This document shows positions 29,361 to 38,177 of a stretch of DNA of 64,000 nt, one piece after another. Where the stretch lies: assembly GCA_019455065.1 (NCBI GenBank), contig JACFNC010000005.1:62001-126000 (forward strand). The letters are read 5' to 3'. A program made the position numbers and the translations under genes. Source of the stretch: Rhodospirillales bacterium (GTDB taxonomy: Bacteria > Pseudomonadota > Alphaproteobacteria > Rhodospirillales > Magnetospirillaceae). Below the pieces are notes generated by a model. It saw only the letters and a list, made by a program, of their open reading frames with translations. It made no database searches and had not been told where the DNA came from. Within the stretch, counting starts at the first letter, position 1. Every line of letters begins with the position of its first letter.

Positions 29361-30551
29361 ATGGACACTGAATATCTCAACTGGCCGTTTTTCGCCGACG
29401 AGCATCGCGAGTTTGCGGCCAGCCTGGCGGAATTCGCGGAATCCGAGCTTGCCGGCATCGCACACGAGGCGGGGGACGGCACCGACCAGGACGTCCTTGA
29501 CGCCGCCTGCCGGAAACTGGTGAAGGCGCTGGGCGGCGCCGGATTCCTTCGGCCATGCGTGCGCGCGTCGCTGGATCAGAAATTCGACGTGCGCACCTTG
29601 TGTCTGGGGCGCGACCGGCTGGCCCGAACGGCCGGCCTGGCCGACTTCGCCTTCGCGATGCAGGGCTTGGGATCGGGGCCGATTTCTTTGTTCGGAAGCG
29701 ACGAGCAACGCGCCCGGTACCTCGCTCCGGTTTCGCGCGGTGACGCGATCGCCGCGTTCGCGCTGTCGGAACCCAATGCCGGCAGCGACGTCGCCGCGAT
29801 GACGACCGCGGCGGTGCGCGACGGCGGCGCCTACGTCATCAACGGCACGAAGACCTGGATCTCCAATGGCGGGATCGCCGACCACTACGTCGTCTTTGCC
29901 CGGACCGGCGAGGCTCCCGGCGCCCAGGGACTGTCGGCGTTCATCGTCGATGGCGGCACCCCCGGCCTGGAGGTGGTCGAGCGCATTCGGGTCATCGGGC
30001 CGCACCCGATCGCGACGTTGCGGTTCACCGACATGCGGGTGCCGGCCGCGGCCATGATCGCGGCGCCCGGTGAAGGCTTCAAGGTCGCCATGGCCACGCT
30101 CGACGTCTTCCGCACCACCGTCGGCGCCGCGGCACTCGGCTTCGCGCGCCGCGCCCTGGACGAGGCGCTGTCGCGCGTCCAGAAGCGCCAGGTGTTCGGC
30201 AAGCCGCTCAGCACCTTCCAACTCACCCAGGCGAAGATCGCCGACATGGCGGTCGGTGTCGACGCCATCGCTCTGCTCGTCTACCGCGCCGCCTGGACGC
30301 GCGATACCTACGGTCGGCGGATCACGCGCGAGGCCTCGATGGCCAAGCTGTTCGGAACCGAAACGGCTCATCAGGTGATCGACATGGCCGTGCAACTCCA
30401 TGGCGGCATCGGCGTCGTGTCGGAGACGGTGGTGGAGAATCTCTACCGCGAGATCCGCCCCTTGCGGATCTACGAAGGCACGAGTGAGATCCAGCGCATG
30501 GTCATTGCCGGCGAGGTGCTGAAGTCGGTCGGCGGCGGGAAAAGCAAATGA
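29361..30551 (+). CDS. Acyl-CoA dehydrogenase
   Basis: A 396-residue acyl-CoA dehydrogenase. [19 protein letters not shown]... segment binds [23 protein letters not shown] follows, and [15 protein letters not shown] carries the short-chain-type catalytic Glu. ATG at 29361 has GGGGG six bases upstream; ATG 29349 and GTG 29343 are alternatives. It ends in an ATGA overlap with an iron-sulfur protein, an unusual partner for an acyl-CoA dehydrogenase and a hint that the pair may be linked to electron flow for the benzoyl-CoA reductase just downstream. Confidence 0.85.
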   Translation: MDTEYLNWPFFADEHREFAASLAEFAESELAGIAHEAGDGTDQDVLDAACRKLVKALGGAGFLRPCVRASLDQKFDVRTLCLGRDRLARTAGLADFAFAMQGLGSGPISLFGSDEQRARYLAPVSRGDAIAAFALSEPNAGSDVAAMTTAAVRDGGAYVINGTKTWISNGGIADHYVVFARTGEAPGAQGLSAFIVDGGTPGLEVVERIRVIGPHPIATLRFTDMRVPAAAMIAAPGEGFKVAMATLDVFRTTVGAAALGFARRALDEALSRVQKRQVFGKPLSTFQLTQAKIADMAVGVDAIALLVYRAAWTRDTYGRRITREASMAKLFGTETAHQVIDMAVQLHGGIGVVSETVVENLYREIRPLRIYEGTSEIQRMVIAGEVLKSVGGGKSK

Positions 30552-31462
30552 CCGGCGCGATGGGCCTCGATCCGCACGAGGCGAAGGCGCAGATCCTCGA
30601 ATACTGCAAGCGCAAGGGGGCGCTGGTTGCCGGGGTGGCGGACATCGAGGCTTTGCAGCGTATCGCGCCGCCGGGGCATCGCCCGCGCGACATGTTGCCG
30701 CGCGCCAAGTCGGTGATCGCGTTGGGGGTGGGCGGGCAGACGCGCGGCGCCTGGGCGGTGCCGGCCAAGGCCCTCGGCTTCTTCGGCAGCACCGAGGGCC
30801 GGGCTTACAAGATCGCCTATGGCTGCGCCTTCTATATCGAGCACAAGTTTCAGGCGCCGGCCATCTATTGCCCGCCGGACATGGATCCCGAAAGCGGCTC
30901 GCGGGTCCCGTTCCAGAGCCTGAAGCTGCACGCCGAGGTCGCGGGATTGGGCGCCCGCTCGCTGGCGGGCGACATCCTTCTCCATCCGGAGTTCGGATAC
31001 ATGTACTTCGCCTCGGTATTCACCGAGCTGGAGTTGCCGCCCGACCGGCCCCTGGCTGAAAACCCCTGTCCCGCCCCGTCATGCGCCGATCTCTACCGCA
31101 AGAGCGGACGCACCCCGTGCATGAAGTTCTGCCCGGCGCAGTGCCTGCACGGCCGCGTCGACGAAGCCGGCCGCCAGGCGGAGATGCGCTACGAGATGGC
31201 GAAATGCGCCGAGCTCACCCAGCAGTACGAGGCTGTGCCCCAGATGTTGCGCGAGGCGCTCGACGCTGACGATCCTGCGGATCGCGAGCGGGCGTTGTTC
31301 GATCCGAACAACAGCCAGTACTGGTACAAGATGTCGGTGGGATCGGGCGGGTTGCTCGCTCAATGCTTCGAATGCATGCGCGTCTGCCCGATCGCCACCA
31401 AGGCGCCGCTCGCCGACCCCATCCAGCGTGCCGCCGCCCTCGGCGGCAAGACCGGAGGATGA
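30548..31462 (+). CDS. QueG/RdhA-like iron-sulfur protein
   Basis: A 304-residue cytoplasmic protein with no signal peptide. The N-terminal part ([20 protein letters not shown], then [14 protein letters not shown]) resembles the fold shared by epoxyqueuosine reductase and reductive dehalogenases. The C-terminal half holds cysteine clusters: [16 protein letters not shown], then [14 protein letters not shown], and later [15 protein letters not shown]. They are enough for two 4Fe-4S clusters, though the first spacing is irregular. It is not QueG itself. Position between a dehydrogenase and the benzoyl-CoA reductase suggests a low-potential electron carrier or a reductase on a ring intermediate. 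Function not known. Confidence 0.65.
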   Translation: MTGAMGLDPHEAKAQILEYCKRKGALVAGVADIEALQRIAPPGHRPRDMLPRAKSVIALGVGGQTRGAWAVPAKALGFFGSTEGRAYKIAYGCAFYIEHKFQAPAIYCPPDMDPESGSRVPFQSLKLHAEVAGLGARSLAGDILLHPEFGYMYFASVFTELELPPDRPLAENPCPAPSCADLYRKSGRTPCMKFCPAQCLHGRVDEAGRQAEMRYEMAKCAELTQQYEAVPQMLREALDADDPADRERALFDPNNSQYWYKMSVGSGGLLAQCFECMRVCPIATKAPLADPIQRAAALGGKTGG

Positions 31463-31463
31463 C

Positions 31464-31781
31464 ATGCCGCGCGGACTGACCATGCCCGATATCGGCGTCA
31501 CCGAGGAGATGATCGACGCGTTCGGCGCGGCCGTGTGGGAGCTCAGCAACAACGTCCAGGTTCGCCAGGGCGATCCCGTGCGCCAACTCGATTTCACCGC
31601 GATCGAGGCGCAGCGGCCAGGCACGGGCATGACCGATGCCCAGATTGCGGACCGCCTCAACCTGACCCGGGAACAGGTCCTTCTCATCCGCGTACTGTTG
31701 GAGGCGCGCCGTTTCGACCGGCGGCCGTATCGACGGCTTTACGAGCTTGGCGGCAGCCGCCGCTTCCGCCCCCAGACATAG
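31464..31781 (+). CDS. Small protein of unknown function with HTH-like helix pair
   Basis: A 105-residue protein, ATG 31464 with GGAGG seven bases upstream, 1 bp after the iron-sulfur gene stop. The middle (MTDAQIADRLNLTREQVLLI) reads like a helix-turn-helix of the sigma-70 region 4 kind; the C-terminus is Arg/Tyr rich (RRPYRRLYELGGSRRFRPQT). No cysteines. Family not recognised. It is conserved in reading frame, codon bias and spacing with its neighbour, so it is probably a real gene, possibly an accessory of the iron-sulfur protein. Confidence 0.55.
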   Translation: MPRGLTMPDIGVTEEMIDAFGAAVWELSNNVQVRQGDPVRQLDFTAIEAQRPGTGMTDAQIADRLNLTREQVLLIRVLLEARRFDRRPYRRLYELGGSRRFRPQT

Positions 31782-31810
31782 CCAACAAGTCGACCGCCGA
31801 CGACAGCAAA

Positions 31811-31940
31811 AAATGACCATCGGGTCATTAGCCGCTAAGGCTGTGGTTTCCGCCCGGATACTGGAAAAAAACGATATAGAGCGCAGCGCTGAAAAGAAAT
31901 TGACCCTTCAGTCGCATGGGTGTAAATGTACGGTCAGTCA
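31811..31940 (+). promoter_or_regulatory. Control region of the benzoyl-CoA reductase operon, two operator sites
   Basis: The first site, AATGACCATCGGGTCATT (31811-31828), has perfect 7-bp arms around ATCG. A promoter follows: TTGACC (31900-31905), 17 bp, TAAATG (31923-31928). A second site is the single half GTCAGTCA at 31933-31940, just past the expected start. The first site lies 29 bp after the small-gene stop, so it may also block read-through from upstream. Confidence 0.62.
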
Positions 31941-31992
31941 CTCGGACTGCAGGTTCGTGGCGGTGAGGGACAAGAGCGAGACGGAGAGGGGT

Positions 31993-33339
31993 ATGACCGC
32001 GGAAGCAGTTCAGCGACACGGTTCCAAGTCTGAAGATCAGGACATCGTGGGGCGGGGGTCCCGCGAGGGCGCGCGGCTCATGCGCAAGTGGTTCTCGTCC
32101 CTGACCGAAGCGGCGCGGCATGACAGGAAGGCGGCCTTCGTGTTCGTCATGGGCAACATGAACGAAGTCCTGCGCTGCTTCGACATGCCGATCGTGTTTC
32201 CCGAGGTCACCGCCCTTCAGACGGCGGTTCGCGGCACATCGGAGGACTATTTGAGGGAGGCCGAGGATTATGGCTTCTCGCCCGACGTCTGCGGCTATGT
32301 GAAGGCCGACATCGCCATGCATCTGCGCGGCGGCGAGCATCCGATGGGATTGATCCCGAAGCCGGCCCTGGTCGTTACCACGAACGCCTGCAACACGTAT
32401 TTCAAGTGGGCGGAGATTTGGGAGCGTCTGTACGAGGCCCCGGTGGTCACCATCGACGTTCCGAACGAGCGCGCCGCCCACACGCGCAGCGTCCCAGGGG
32501 ACGAGAACTTCAAATACGAGTTGGCCTACGTCACCCAGCAGGTCAAGGAACTCATCAGCGCCTGCGAGCGCGTGACCGGCAAGCGATTCGATATCGACAA
32601 GTTCCGCGAGCACCTGCGGCACGCGAACACGATGAGCCGGTACTGGAAGATGCTGCTGGCGCTGAACCAGGGCACGCCGGCCGTGTTCAACGCCCTGACC
32701 GACGGACTGGCCTATCTCGGCATGGCGAATTGCTTCCGGGCGACCGAGGAGGGGGCGATCTATTTCAAGGAACTCTACGAGGAGATGGAGTATCGGTCGC
32801 GCAACGGCATCGGCGCCTTGACCAAGAAGGATGGGCTCGACGTGCCGCTGGAGCAGCGCTTCCGGCTCGGGCTCCTTGGCGTGCCGTGCTATCCCATCTT
32901 CCGCGGGTTCAGCGAGTTCTTTTCCGACTGGGGCGGGGTGTTCGTCATCTCCAGCTACCTGAAGTTCGCATCCGGTGGCACGTCGCTGGGCTACGAGTTC
33001 GATCTCGACAATCCGATCGAAAGCTTCGCCGAGGGGACGCTGCTGACCGTCCGCGAAACCCAGACCGGCCTGCTGTTCGACCTTCCCGACATCGAGGACA
33101 AGCTGTCGCCCTATCGCCTGGACGGCATCGTTTATCACGGGGTCAAGAGCTGCCGCACCGCGTCATCCGGGCTCGCGGACCGTCGCTACCATACCTCCGA
33201 AATGCTCGGGCTACCGACACTGCTGCTCGAATCCGACATCGTCGATCCGCGTGCGGTGTCGAAGGCGCAGATGAAGAACCGCGCCGACGCGTTTTTCGAA
33301 GGACTCATCGCCCGCCAGCAGCGGGCGAGCACCCGCTAG
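31993..33339 (+). CDS. bzdO: Benzoyl-CoA reductase (class I, bzd/mbd type), large HgdB-like subunit O
   Basis: A 448-residue member of the 2-hydroxyacyl-CoA dehydratase/benzoyl-CoA reductase family, one half of the catalytic pair that reduces the aromatic ring. Cys residues in [20 protein letters not shown] and [11 protein letters not shown] are likely ligands of its 4Fe-4S cluster. The adjacent [13 protein letters not shown] and YHGVKSC segments belong to the CoA-binding core. ATG 31993 with GGAGAGGGG is chosen; the open frame upstream has no family sequence. Length fits the Azoarcus-type O subunit, from memory. First gene of a four-gene operon. Confidence 0.85.
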   Translation: MTAEAVQRHGSKSEDQDIVGRGSREGARLMRKWFSSLTEAARHDRKAAFVFVMGNMNEVLRCFDMPIVFPEVTALQTAVRGTSEDYLREAEDYGFSPDVCGYVKADIAMHLRGGEHPMGLIPKPALVVTTNACNTYFKWAEIWERLYEAPVVTIDVPNERAAHTRSVPGDENFKYELAYVTQQVKELISACERVTGKRFDIDKFREHLRHANTMSRYWKMLLALNQGTPAVFNALTDGLAYLGMANCFRATEEGAIYFKELYEEMEYRSRNGIGALTKKDGLDVPLEQRFRLGLLGVPCYPIFRGFSEFFSDWGGVFVISSYLKFASGGTSLGYEFDLDNPIESFAEGTLLTVRETQTGLLFDLPDIEDKLSPYRLDGIVYHGVKSCRTASSGLADRRYHTSEMLGLPTLLLESDIVDPRAVSKAQMKNRADAFFEGLIARQQRASTR

Positions 33340-33368
33340 CCCCCGACCGAATTGTTCAGGAGCCATCG

Positions 33369-34541
33369 ATGACTCGTTCCGTCACCTATTTCGATGCCTG
33401 GCGCGGCCGGTCCTTGGACGAGATATTCGCCCTGTGCCGGGAGATGGTCGAGGATCCCACCTATCCGACCGTCAAGGCATGGCGCGAGCGGGGAGGCGGC
33501 GTCGTCGGTCACTTCCAGGTCTATTTTCCCGAGGAGATCGCGCACGCGGCCGGCATGCTGCCGGTCAAGATTCGCGGCGGGCGCACGGACGGCATCTCGG
33601 TGAGCCAGCATTTCGGCTCGTATCTGTGCTCGATCCTCAAGACCTCGCTCGACATCGCGCTCGACAAGCACATCGAACTCGACCTGTTCGTGACCCACCC
33701 CATCTGCGACGGCGCGCGCAATCTGGCGGGGATCTGGGGCCGGAACTTCCCCTATAAGGCGCAGGTTCTGCACCTGCCGCAAAATCCCAACTCGGCCGGT
33801 GCGGTGGAGTTCCTGCGCCACGAATATTCGCGGCTGGCCGATGACATCGTCGCGGCGGGCGGAAAGCCGGTGACCGCCGAGGCATTGAAGCACTCGCTGG
33901 ACGTGTACAACCGGTCGCGGCACCTCATGCGCGACCTCTACCGCATCCGCCGCGAGGCCCCATGGAAACTGGCCGGAGACGAATCGTTCGCGCTGGTGGG
34001 CATGGCGGGTTTCCTGCCGCGCGAGGAGTTCAATCTCCTGCTCGAGGCCGTTTTGCCAATGATCGAGTCGCGTCCGGTGCGGCAGCAGGACAAGATGCGG
34101 GTGGTCCTGGAAGGTGGGTTCTGCGAGGTCCCGCCCTTCGATCTCTTGCAAGCCGTCTCGCGCTCCTGCCACGTCGTCGACGATGACCTGTTCATCGGCC
34201 TGCGCTGGATTCTGGAGGACGTGCCGACCGACGGCGATCCCATGGCCAATCTGGCGGCAGCCTATATCGAGAGATCGTCCTACAGCGCCGTCCAGCACGA
34301 CAACGACAAGCCCAAGGAACGAATGCTCCTCGAAAGGGTCGGGGCGGCCAAGGCCGAGGCCGTCATCCTGGCCTCTGCCAAGATGTGCGAACCCGGTTTG
34401 GACGAGCAGGTGGCCTATTCCAAGGCCCTGGATGCCAAAAAGATCCCCTATTTCATCACCGAGTTCGAAGAAAACCAGAACACCTTCGACGACATCTCCA
34501 TCCAGATGGAGACGTTCGTCGAAAACATCATGTTCGACTGA
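33369..34541 (+). CDS. bzdN: Benzoyl-CoA reductase (class I, bzd/mbd type), subunit N
   Basis: A 390-residue second HgdB-fold subunit, partner of the O subunit. Family segments: [20 protein letters not shown] at the N-terminus, [37 protein letters not shown], and [15 protein letters not shown]. Cysteines in YLCSI, PICDGA and GGFCEV are candidates for the cluster. C-terminal [20 protein letters not shown] and [16 protein letters not shown] are also typical. AGGAG precedes the ATG, 29 bp after the O subunit. The operon order O, N, then two ATPases matches the mbd-type arrangement as I remember it. Confidence 0.85.
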   Translation: MTRSVTYFDAWRGRSLDEIFALCREMVEDPTYPTVKAWRERGGGVVGHFQVYFPEEIAHAAGMLPVKIRGGRTDGISVSQHFGSYLCSILKTSLDIALDKHIELDLFVTHPICDGARNLAGIWGRNFPYKAQVLHLPQNPNSAGAVEFLRHEYSRLADDIVAAGGKPVTAEALKHSLDVYNRSRHLMRDLYRIRREAPWKLAGDESFALVGMAGFLPREEFNLLLEAVLPMIESRPVRQQDKMRVVLEGGFCEVPPFDLLQAVSRSCHVVDDDLFIGLRWILEDVPTDGDPMANLAAAYIERSSYSAVQHDNDKPKERMLLERVGAAKAEAVILASAKMCEPGLDEQVAYSKALDAKKIPYFITEFEENQNTFDDISIQMETFVENIMFD

Positions 34542-34552
34542 AGGAGCGCGTC

Positions 34553-35362
34553 ATGAGATACGCGGCAGGCGTCGACGTCGGCTCGACCCAGACCAAGGCG
34601 GTGGTCATCGATGAGGACCGCCGCATTGTCGCCCGGGCGCTGACCGACACCGGGGCCAACGTGATGCAGGCGGCGCAGAAGTGTTTCGATGCCGCCTGTG
34701 ACGAGAGTGGTATCGACAAGAACGCCGTCGGCTACGTGGTCGGAACCGGCTACGGCCGCTACAAGGTCACCTTCGGCGACCGACAAGTGACCGAGATCAG
34801 TTGCCACGGCCGCGGCGCGGTGCACATGTTTCCGGGCACCGGCACGGTCATCGACATGGGCGGCCAGGACAGCAAGGCGATCCGCGTCAAGAACGACGGC
34901 GAGATCATCGATTTCTGCATGAACGACAAATGCGCCGCCGGTACGGGACGATTTCTCGGGGCCGCCGCCATGGCGCTGGGCCTCAGCCTCGACGACCTCG
35001 GCCCGGTGTCCCTGACATCGACCAAGCCGGTGAAGATCAGCACGACCTGCACGGTGTTCGCCGAGGCCGAGGTGCTGTCCTGGCTGGGCAAGGGTAAGGC
35101 CGTCGAAGACATCCTGTGGGGCGTCCACAAGTCGATAGCGTCGCGATCCTACGGACTTCTTCGGCGCACCGGCATCATCGGCGAGATCACCTTTACCGGC
35201 GGCGTCGCCAAGAACCCCGGCATGGTCAAGGCGATGGAGGAAATCCTGGATCGGCCACTCAACGTCAGCGACGACAGCCACTTCATGGGCGCGCTGGGTG
35301 GCGCGCTCTTCGCCATGGATCATGTGGTGGCCGCCGTCCAACCGGCCCGCAAGGAGGCCTGA
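34553..35362 (+). CDS. bzdQ: Benzoyl-CoA reductase ATPase/activator subunit (first, 269 aa)
   Basis: An ASKHA-fold ATPase that hydrolyses ATP to push electrons from ferredoxin to the catalytic pair. Phosphate-binding [19 protein letters not shown] and the adenosine/phosphate-2 segment [16 protein letters not shown] are intact. The cluster Cys that bridge the dimer are in [13 protein letters not shown] and [12 protein letters not shown]. At 269 residues it lacks the long extension of the Thauera BcrA subunit, which points to the Azoarcus-type enzyme. The Q versus P label follows gene order and is uncertain. Confidence 0.8.
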   Translation: MRYAAGVDVGSTQTKAVVIDEDRRIVARALTDTGANVMQAAQKCFDAACDESGIDKNAVGYVVGTGYGRYKVTFGDRQVTEISCHGRGAVHMFPGTGTVIDMGGQDSKAIRVKNDGEIIDFCMNDKCAAGTGRFLGAAAMALGLSLDDLGPVSLTSTKPVKISTTCTVFAEAEVLSWLGKGKAVEDILWGVHKSIASRSYGLLRRTGIIGEITFTGGVAKNPGMVKAMEEILDRPLNVSDDSHFMGALGGALFAMDHVVAAVQPARKEA

Positions 35363-35363
35363 C

Positions 35364-36236
35364 ATGCGCTATACCCTGGGCCTGGACATCGGATCCACCT
35401 ACACCAAGGGCATCGTGCTCGACGGCGATCATGCCATCGTGGCGCGCGCCATGAAGCCGACCGGATCGCGCCTTGCCGAGGCGGCGCAGGCGGTCATGGA
35501 CGACACGCTCGCCGCCGCCGGCCTGGCTCGCGAGGACATCACCTATTGCATCACCACCGGTTATGGCCGCCATCAGTTCGCCGATCGCGATACCCAGGTC
35601 ACCGACCTGACGGCGACCGCCCGGGGCGCATCCTTTCTGTTTCCGCGAACGAGAACGGTCCTCGACATCGGCGGCCAGACCATGAAGGCCAGCCGGGTCG
35701 ACGACGCGCGCAAGGTGCGCACCTTCCGCCTGAACGACAAATGCGCCTCGGGCACCGGGATGTTCCTCGAGAAGACCGTGCGTTACATGGGTTTCGACAC
35801 GCAGGACATCGACGGTCTGCTGGAGACCGCCACCGAGGCCGCGTCCATTTCGGGCGTCTGCACCGTATTCGCCGAATCGGAGGTGATCAACCACCTGAGC
35901 AACAGCGTTCCGCCTGAGAACATCATGCTCGGCGCCGGCATGTCCCTGACGGGACGGTCGGTCCAGTTGCTCAAGCGCGTCAAGATCGAGGACGAGCTCA
36001 CCTTGGTGGGCGGCATCCTGCGTTGGGGACGCATCGCACAGGCCATCTCCGAGGAACTGAAGATGGAGGTCAACGTCGCCGACGGCGACCTGCCGCAATT
36101 CACCGCAGCGCTTGGCTGCGCCATCCTCGGCCATGTTCGCTTGCGTTCGTTGGCCGATGCGCCAGCGGCGGCCACGGCTCCGGCAATGCACGCGGTGTCG
36201 CAGGTGACCGTCAAGCCCTGCGCGAGTTGCGCCTAG
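35364..36236 (+). CDS. bzdP: Benzoyl-CoA reductase ATPase/activator subunit (second, 290 aa)
   Basis: A second ASKHA ATPase, forming a heterodimer with the preceding subunit. [20 protein letters not shown] and [17 protein letters not shown] bind ATP. Cluster Cys are in [15 protein letters not shown] and [14 protein letters not shown]-terminal tail of ~25 residues ending KPCASCA adds two more Cys; I do not know its role. It starts one base after the first ATPase stop. The label P is from position in the operon and could be swapped with Q. Confidence 0.78.
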   Translation: MRYTLGLDIGSTYTKGIVLDGDHAIVARAMKPTGSRLAEAAQAVMDDTLAAAGLAREDITYCITTGYGRHQFADRDTQVTDLTATARGASFLFPRTRTVLDIGGQTMKASRVDDARKVRTFRLNDKCASGTGMFLEKTVRYMGFDTQDIDGLLETATEAASISGVCTVFAESEVINHLSNSVPPENIMLGAGMSLTGRSVQLLKRVKIEDELTLVGGILRWGRIAQAISEELKMEVNVADGDLPQFTAALGCAILGHVRLRSLADAPAAATAPAMHAVSQVTVKPCASCA

Positions 36237-36279
36237 TCGCAGCGCCACCTCGGTGTCGGCTGCTTTCAGGGAGGAGGCG

Positions 36280-37923
36280 ATGATCGAGAGGTTCCCTGAC
36301 GAAGCCGCCGCGCGCGAAGCATTGTTCGACGCCGTTCGATACCCCCCGGAAGCTGAAGAGGCTTTCGTTCGCGCCGGCCTGTGGGCTGACGATACCTTGT
36401 CGCGATGGTTGGCGCGGGCGGTCGCCGAGCATGGCGGGAGACCGGCGCTGGTGGCTGCCGACGGGGTGATAACCTACCGGGCCCTGGCGGAGCGGGTGGC
36501 CCGGGTCGCACAAGGTTTGCTGCAACTCGGCGTGGGCCGAGGCGACGTCGTCGCGGTGCAGCTTCCCAGCACCGCCGAGTTCCTGGTCCTGTATCTGGCC
36601 ATCGCCCGCATCGGCGCGGTGACCACCACCATCCACATGCCGTATCGGGCCGAAGAGATCCGCCAGCTGCTGGCCCACGGCCAGGCCAAGCTCTTCGTGG
36701 GGACGAGCCATTTCAAGGACCGCTCGCCGGTCGCGGACGTCGTGTCCTTGCGTGATCGCTTGCCGCGACTGGGCCGCATCGTGGCGGTGGGCGCGGAAGC
36801 GCCGGGCTCGGTGAATTATCGCAGGCTCGAGGCGGCCGAGCCGATCGATCCAGATTTTCCCGAGCCTTCGCCGGCCGACCCGTTCCTGCTGCTCTTCACC
36901 TCGGGCACCAGCGCCAGCCCGAAGGCGGTGCCGCTGGCCTACAGGGTGACCCTGGGCAACTCGCGCATGGTGGCGCGCGAACTCGTTTTCGGGTCGGACG
37001 ATCTCATCCTTTCCGCCGCGCCCTTCACGCATCTGTTCGGCTTGTACGGCATCCATCTGGCATTGCTCCGCGGCGGCGCCATGCTCCTCATGCCAAGCTT
37101 CACGCCGGCCGAATTGGCGGCCAAGATCGCCGATTTCCGGCCCACCGTTTTGTTGTCGGCGCCGGCGCATATGGCGAACATGGCCCAATCGGGGCTTCTG
37201 GATGCCACGGACCTGTCAAGCCTCCGCATGGTGGTCTCCTCCGGCGCCCCGTGTCCGCCCGAACTGGTCGACCTCATGACGGCGCGCATGCGAGGGGATT
37301 TTGTGTCGCAATGGGGGATGACCGAACTGCAGGCGGGGTCGTTCACGCGGCCCGGCGATCGCATCGCGGCCGCGACCAGCGTCGGGCGGGCCTGTCCCGG
37401 GGTCGAACTCCGCGTCACCGATGCCGAACTTCATCCCTGTCCCCCGGAGACCGAGGGCGAGCTGCAGGTGCGTGGCAGCCCGGTCTTTCGCGGCTATTTC
37501 CGAAATGAATCGGCGAACCGGCTTTCCTTCACGGCGGATGGGTGGTTCCGCACCGGGGACCTGGCCTTGATCGATGCTGCGGGGGTTCTTCACATCACCG
37601 GCCGCACCAAGAACATCATCAACCGTGGCGGCGTGAAGTACAATCCCATTGAAATCGAGGCGTTATTGCTTGGGCATCCGGCCGTTGGCGAAGTGGCCAT
37701 CGTGGCCTATCCCGATGCCGTGCTCGGCGAAAAGGCGTGCTGTTTCGTGGTTCCCACGGACGGTGACGAACCTTCGCTGAAAGATTTATGCCAGTTTCTG
37801 ACCGCCAAGGGCGTGTCCAAACAGAAGTTGCCGGAACGGCTCGAGATCATCGAGGAAATGCCCGTGACCCCGACCCGCAAGGTCATCAGGAGCAAGCTCC
37901 AGGAGCGCCTGAAGCAGGTCTGA
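36280..37923 (+). CDS. AMP-forming acyl-CoA synthetase with atypical P-loop, paralogue of 20845
   Basis: About 547 residues. A3 is LLLFTSGTSASPKAVPLAYR, as in the 20845 ligase. Then SQWGMTELQAGS (A5), GWFRTGDLALID (A7), HITGRTKNIINRGGVKYNP (A8), and the catalytic Lys in PVTPTRKVIRSKL. ATG 36280 directly follows GGGAGGAGG; a GTG at 36253 is the longer alternative. It sits 43 bp behind the second reductase ATPase, so it is probably the last gene of that operon and could supply its aryl-CoA substrate. Direct benzoate activation is a fair guess but not proven. Confidence 0.8.
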   Translation: MIERFPDEAAAREALFDAVRYPPEAEEAFVRAGLWADDTLSRWLARAVAEHGGRPALVAADGVITYRALAERVARVAQGLLQLGVGRGDVVAVQLPSTAEFLVLYLAIARIGAVTTTIHMPYRAEEIRQLLAHGQAKLFVGTSHFKDRSPVADVVSLRDRLPRLGRIVAVGAEAPGSVNYRRLEAAEPIDPDFPEPSPADPFLLLFTSGTSASPKAVPLAYRVTLGNSRMVARELVFGSDDLILSAAPFTHLFGLYGIHLALLRGGAMLLMPSFTPAELAAKIADFRPTVLLSAPAHMANMAQSGLLDATDLSSLRMVVSSGAPCPPELVDLMTARMRGDFVSQWGMTELQAGSFTRPGDRIAAATSVGRACPGVELRVTDAELHPCPPETEGELQVRGSPVFRGYFRNESANRLSFTADGWFRTGDLALIDAAGVLHITGRTKNIINRGGVKYNPIEIEALLLGHPAVGEVAIVAYPDAVLGEKACCFVVPTDGDEPSLKDLCQFLTAKGVSKQKLPERLEIIEEMPVTPTRKVIRSKLQERLKQV

Positions 37924-37965
37924 CCCCTTGCCGGGTCGACGGCTGTAAGTTCCGCCGAAAGGTAT

Positions 37966-38153
37966 TGAACGACAGGTCATTATCATTCTCGCCCGATTGC
38001 GTCCAGGGCGCGAAAAAACTTACCTGTATCCAGGAAAAAGACCGTGTTTGCTGAATCCCAAAAGTGGCAAACGACTGTTGACCGATTGTTCATGCGACTT
38101 GACGGGCGTCGGCGTGCATGTCATCATCCGACAATAAACCGGACGGTCGTTCT
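37966..38153 (+). promoter_or_regulatory. Control region of acyl-CoA dehydrogenase at 38178, several operator sites
   Basis: TGAACGACAGGTCATTAT (37966-37983) is an 18-bp site with one mismatch in the left arm and two in the right. TGACCGATTGTTCA (38079-38092) is a compact 14-bp site. A weak promoter TTGACG (38099-38104), 17 bp, CATCAT (38122-38127) is followed by a half-site GTCGTTCT (38146-38153). The 254-bp gap has no gene. Confidence 0.5.
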
Positions 38154-38177
38154 AATAATAATCGGGAGGCTGTGACC

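Noticed and set aside
30548-31462. Iron-sulfur protein as a true epoxyqueuosine reductase
   Set aside because: Cluster spacing is irregular and the gene is locked in a catabolic operon; only a loose fold resemblance to QueG remains.
34553-36236. Activator/dehydratase pair for 2-hydroxyglutaryl-CoA instead of a benzoyl-CoA reductase
   Set aside because: Two different ATPase genes are present instead of one homodimeric activator, and had-oah-dch in the same regulon needs a dienoyl-CoA source.
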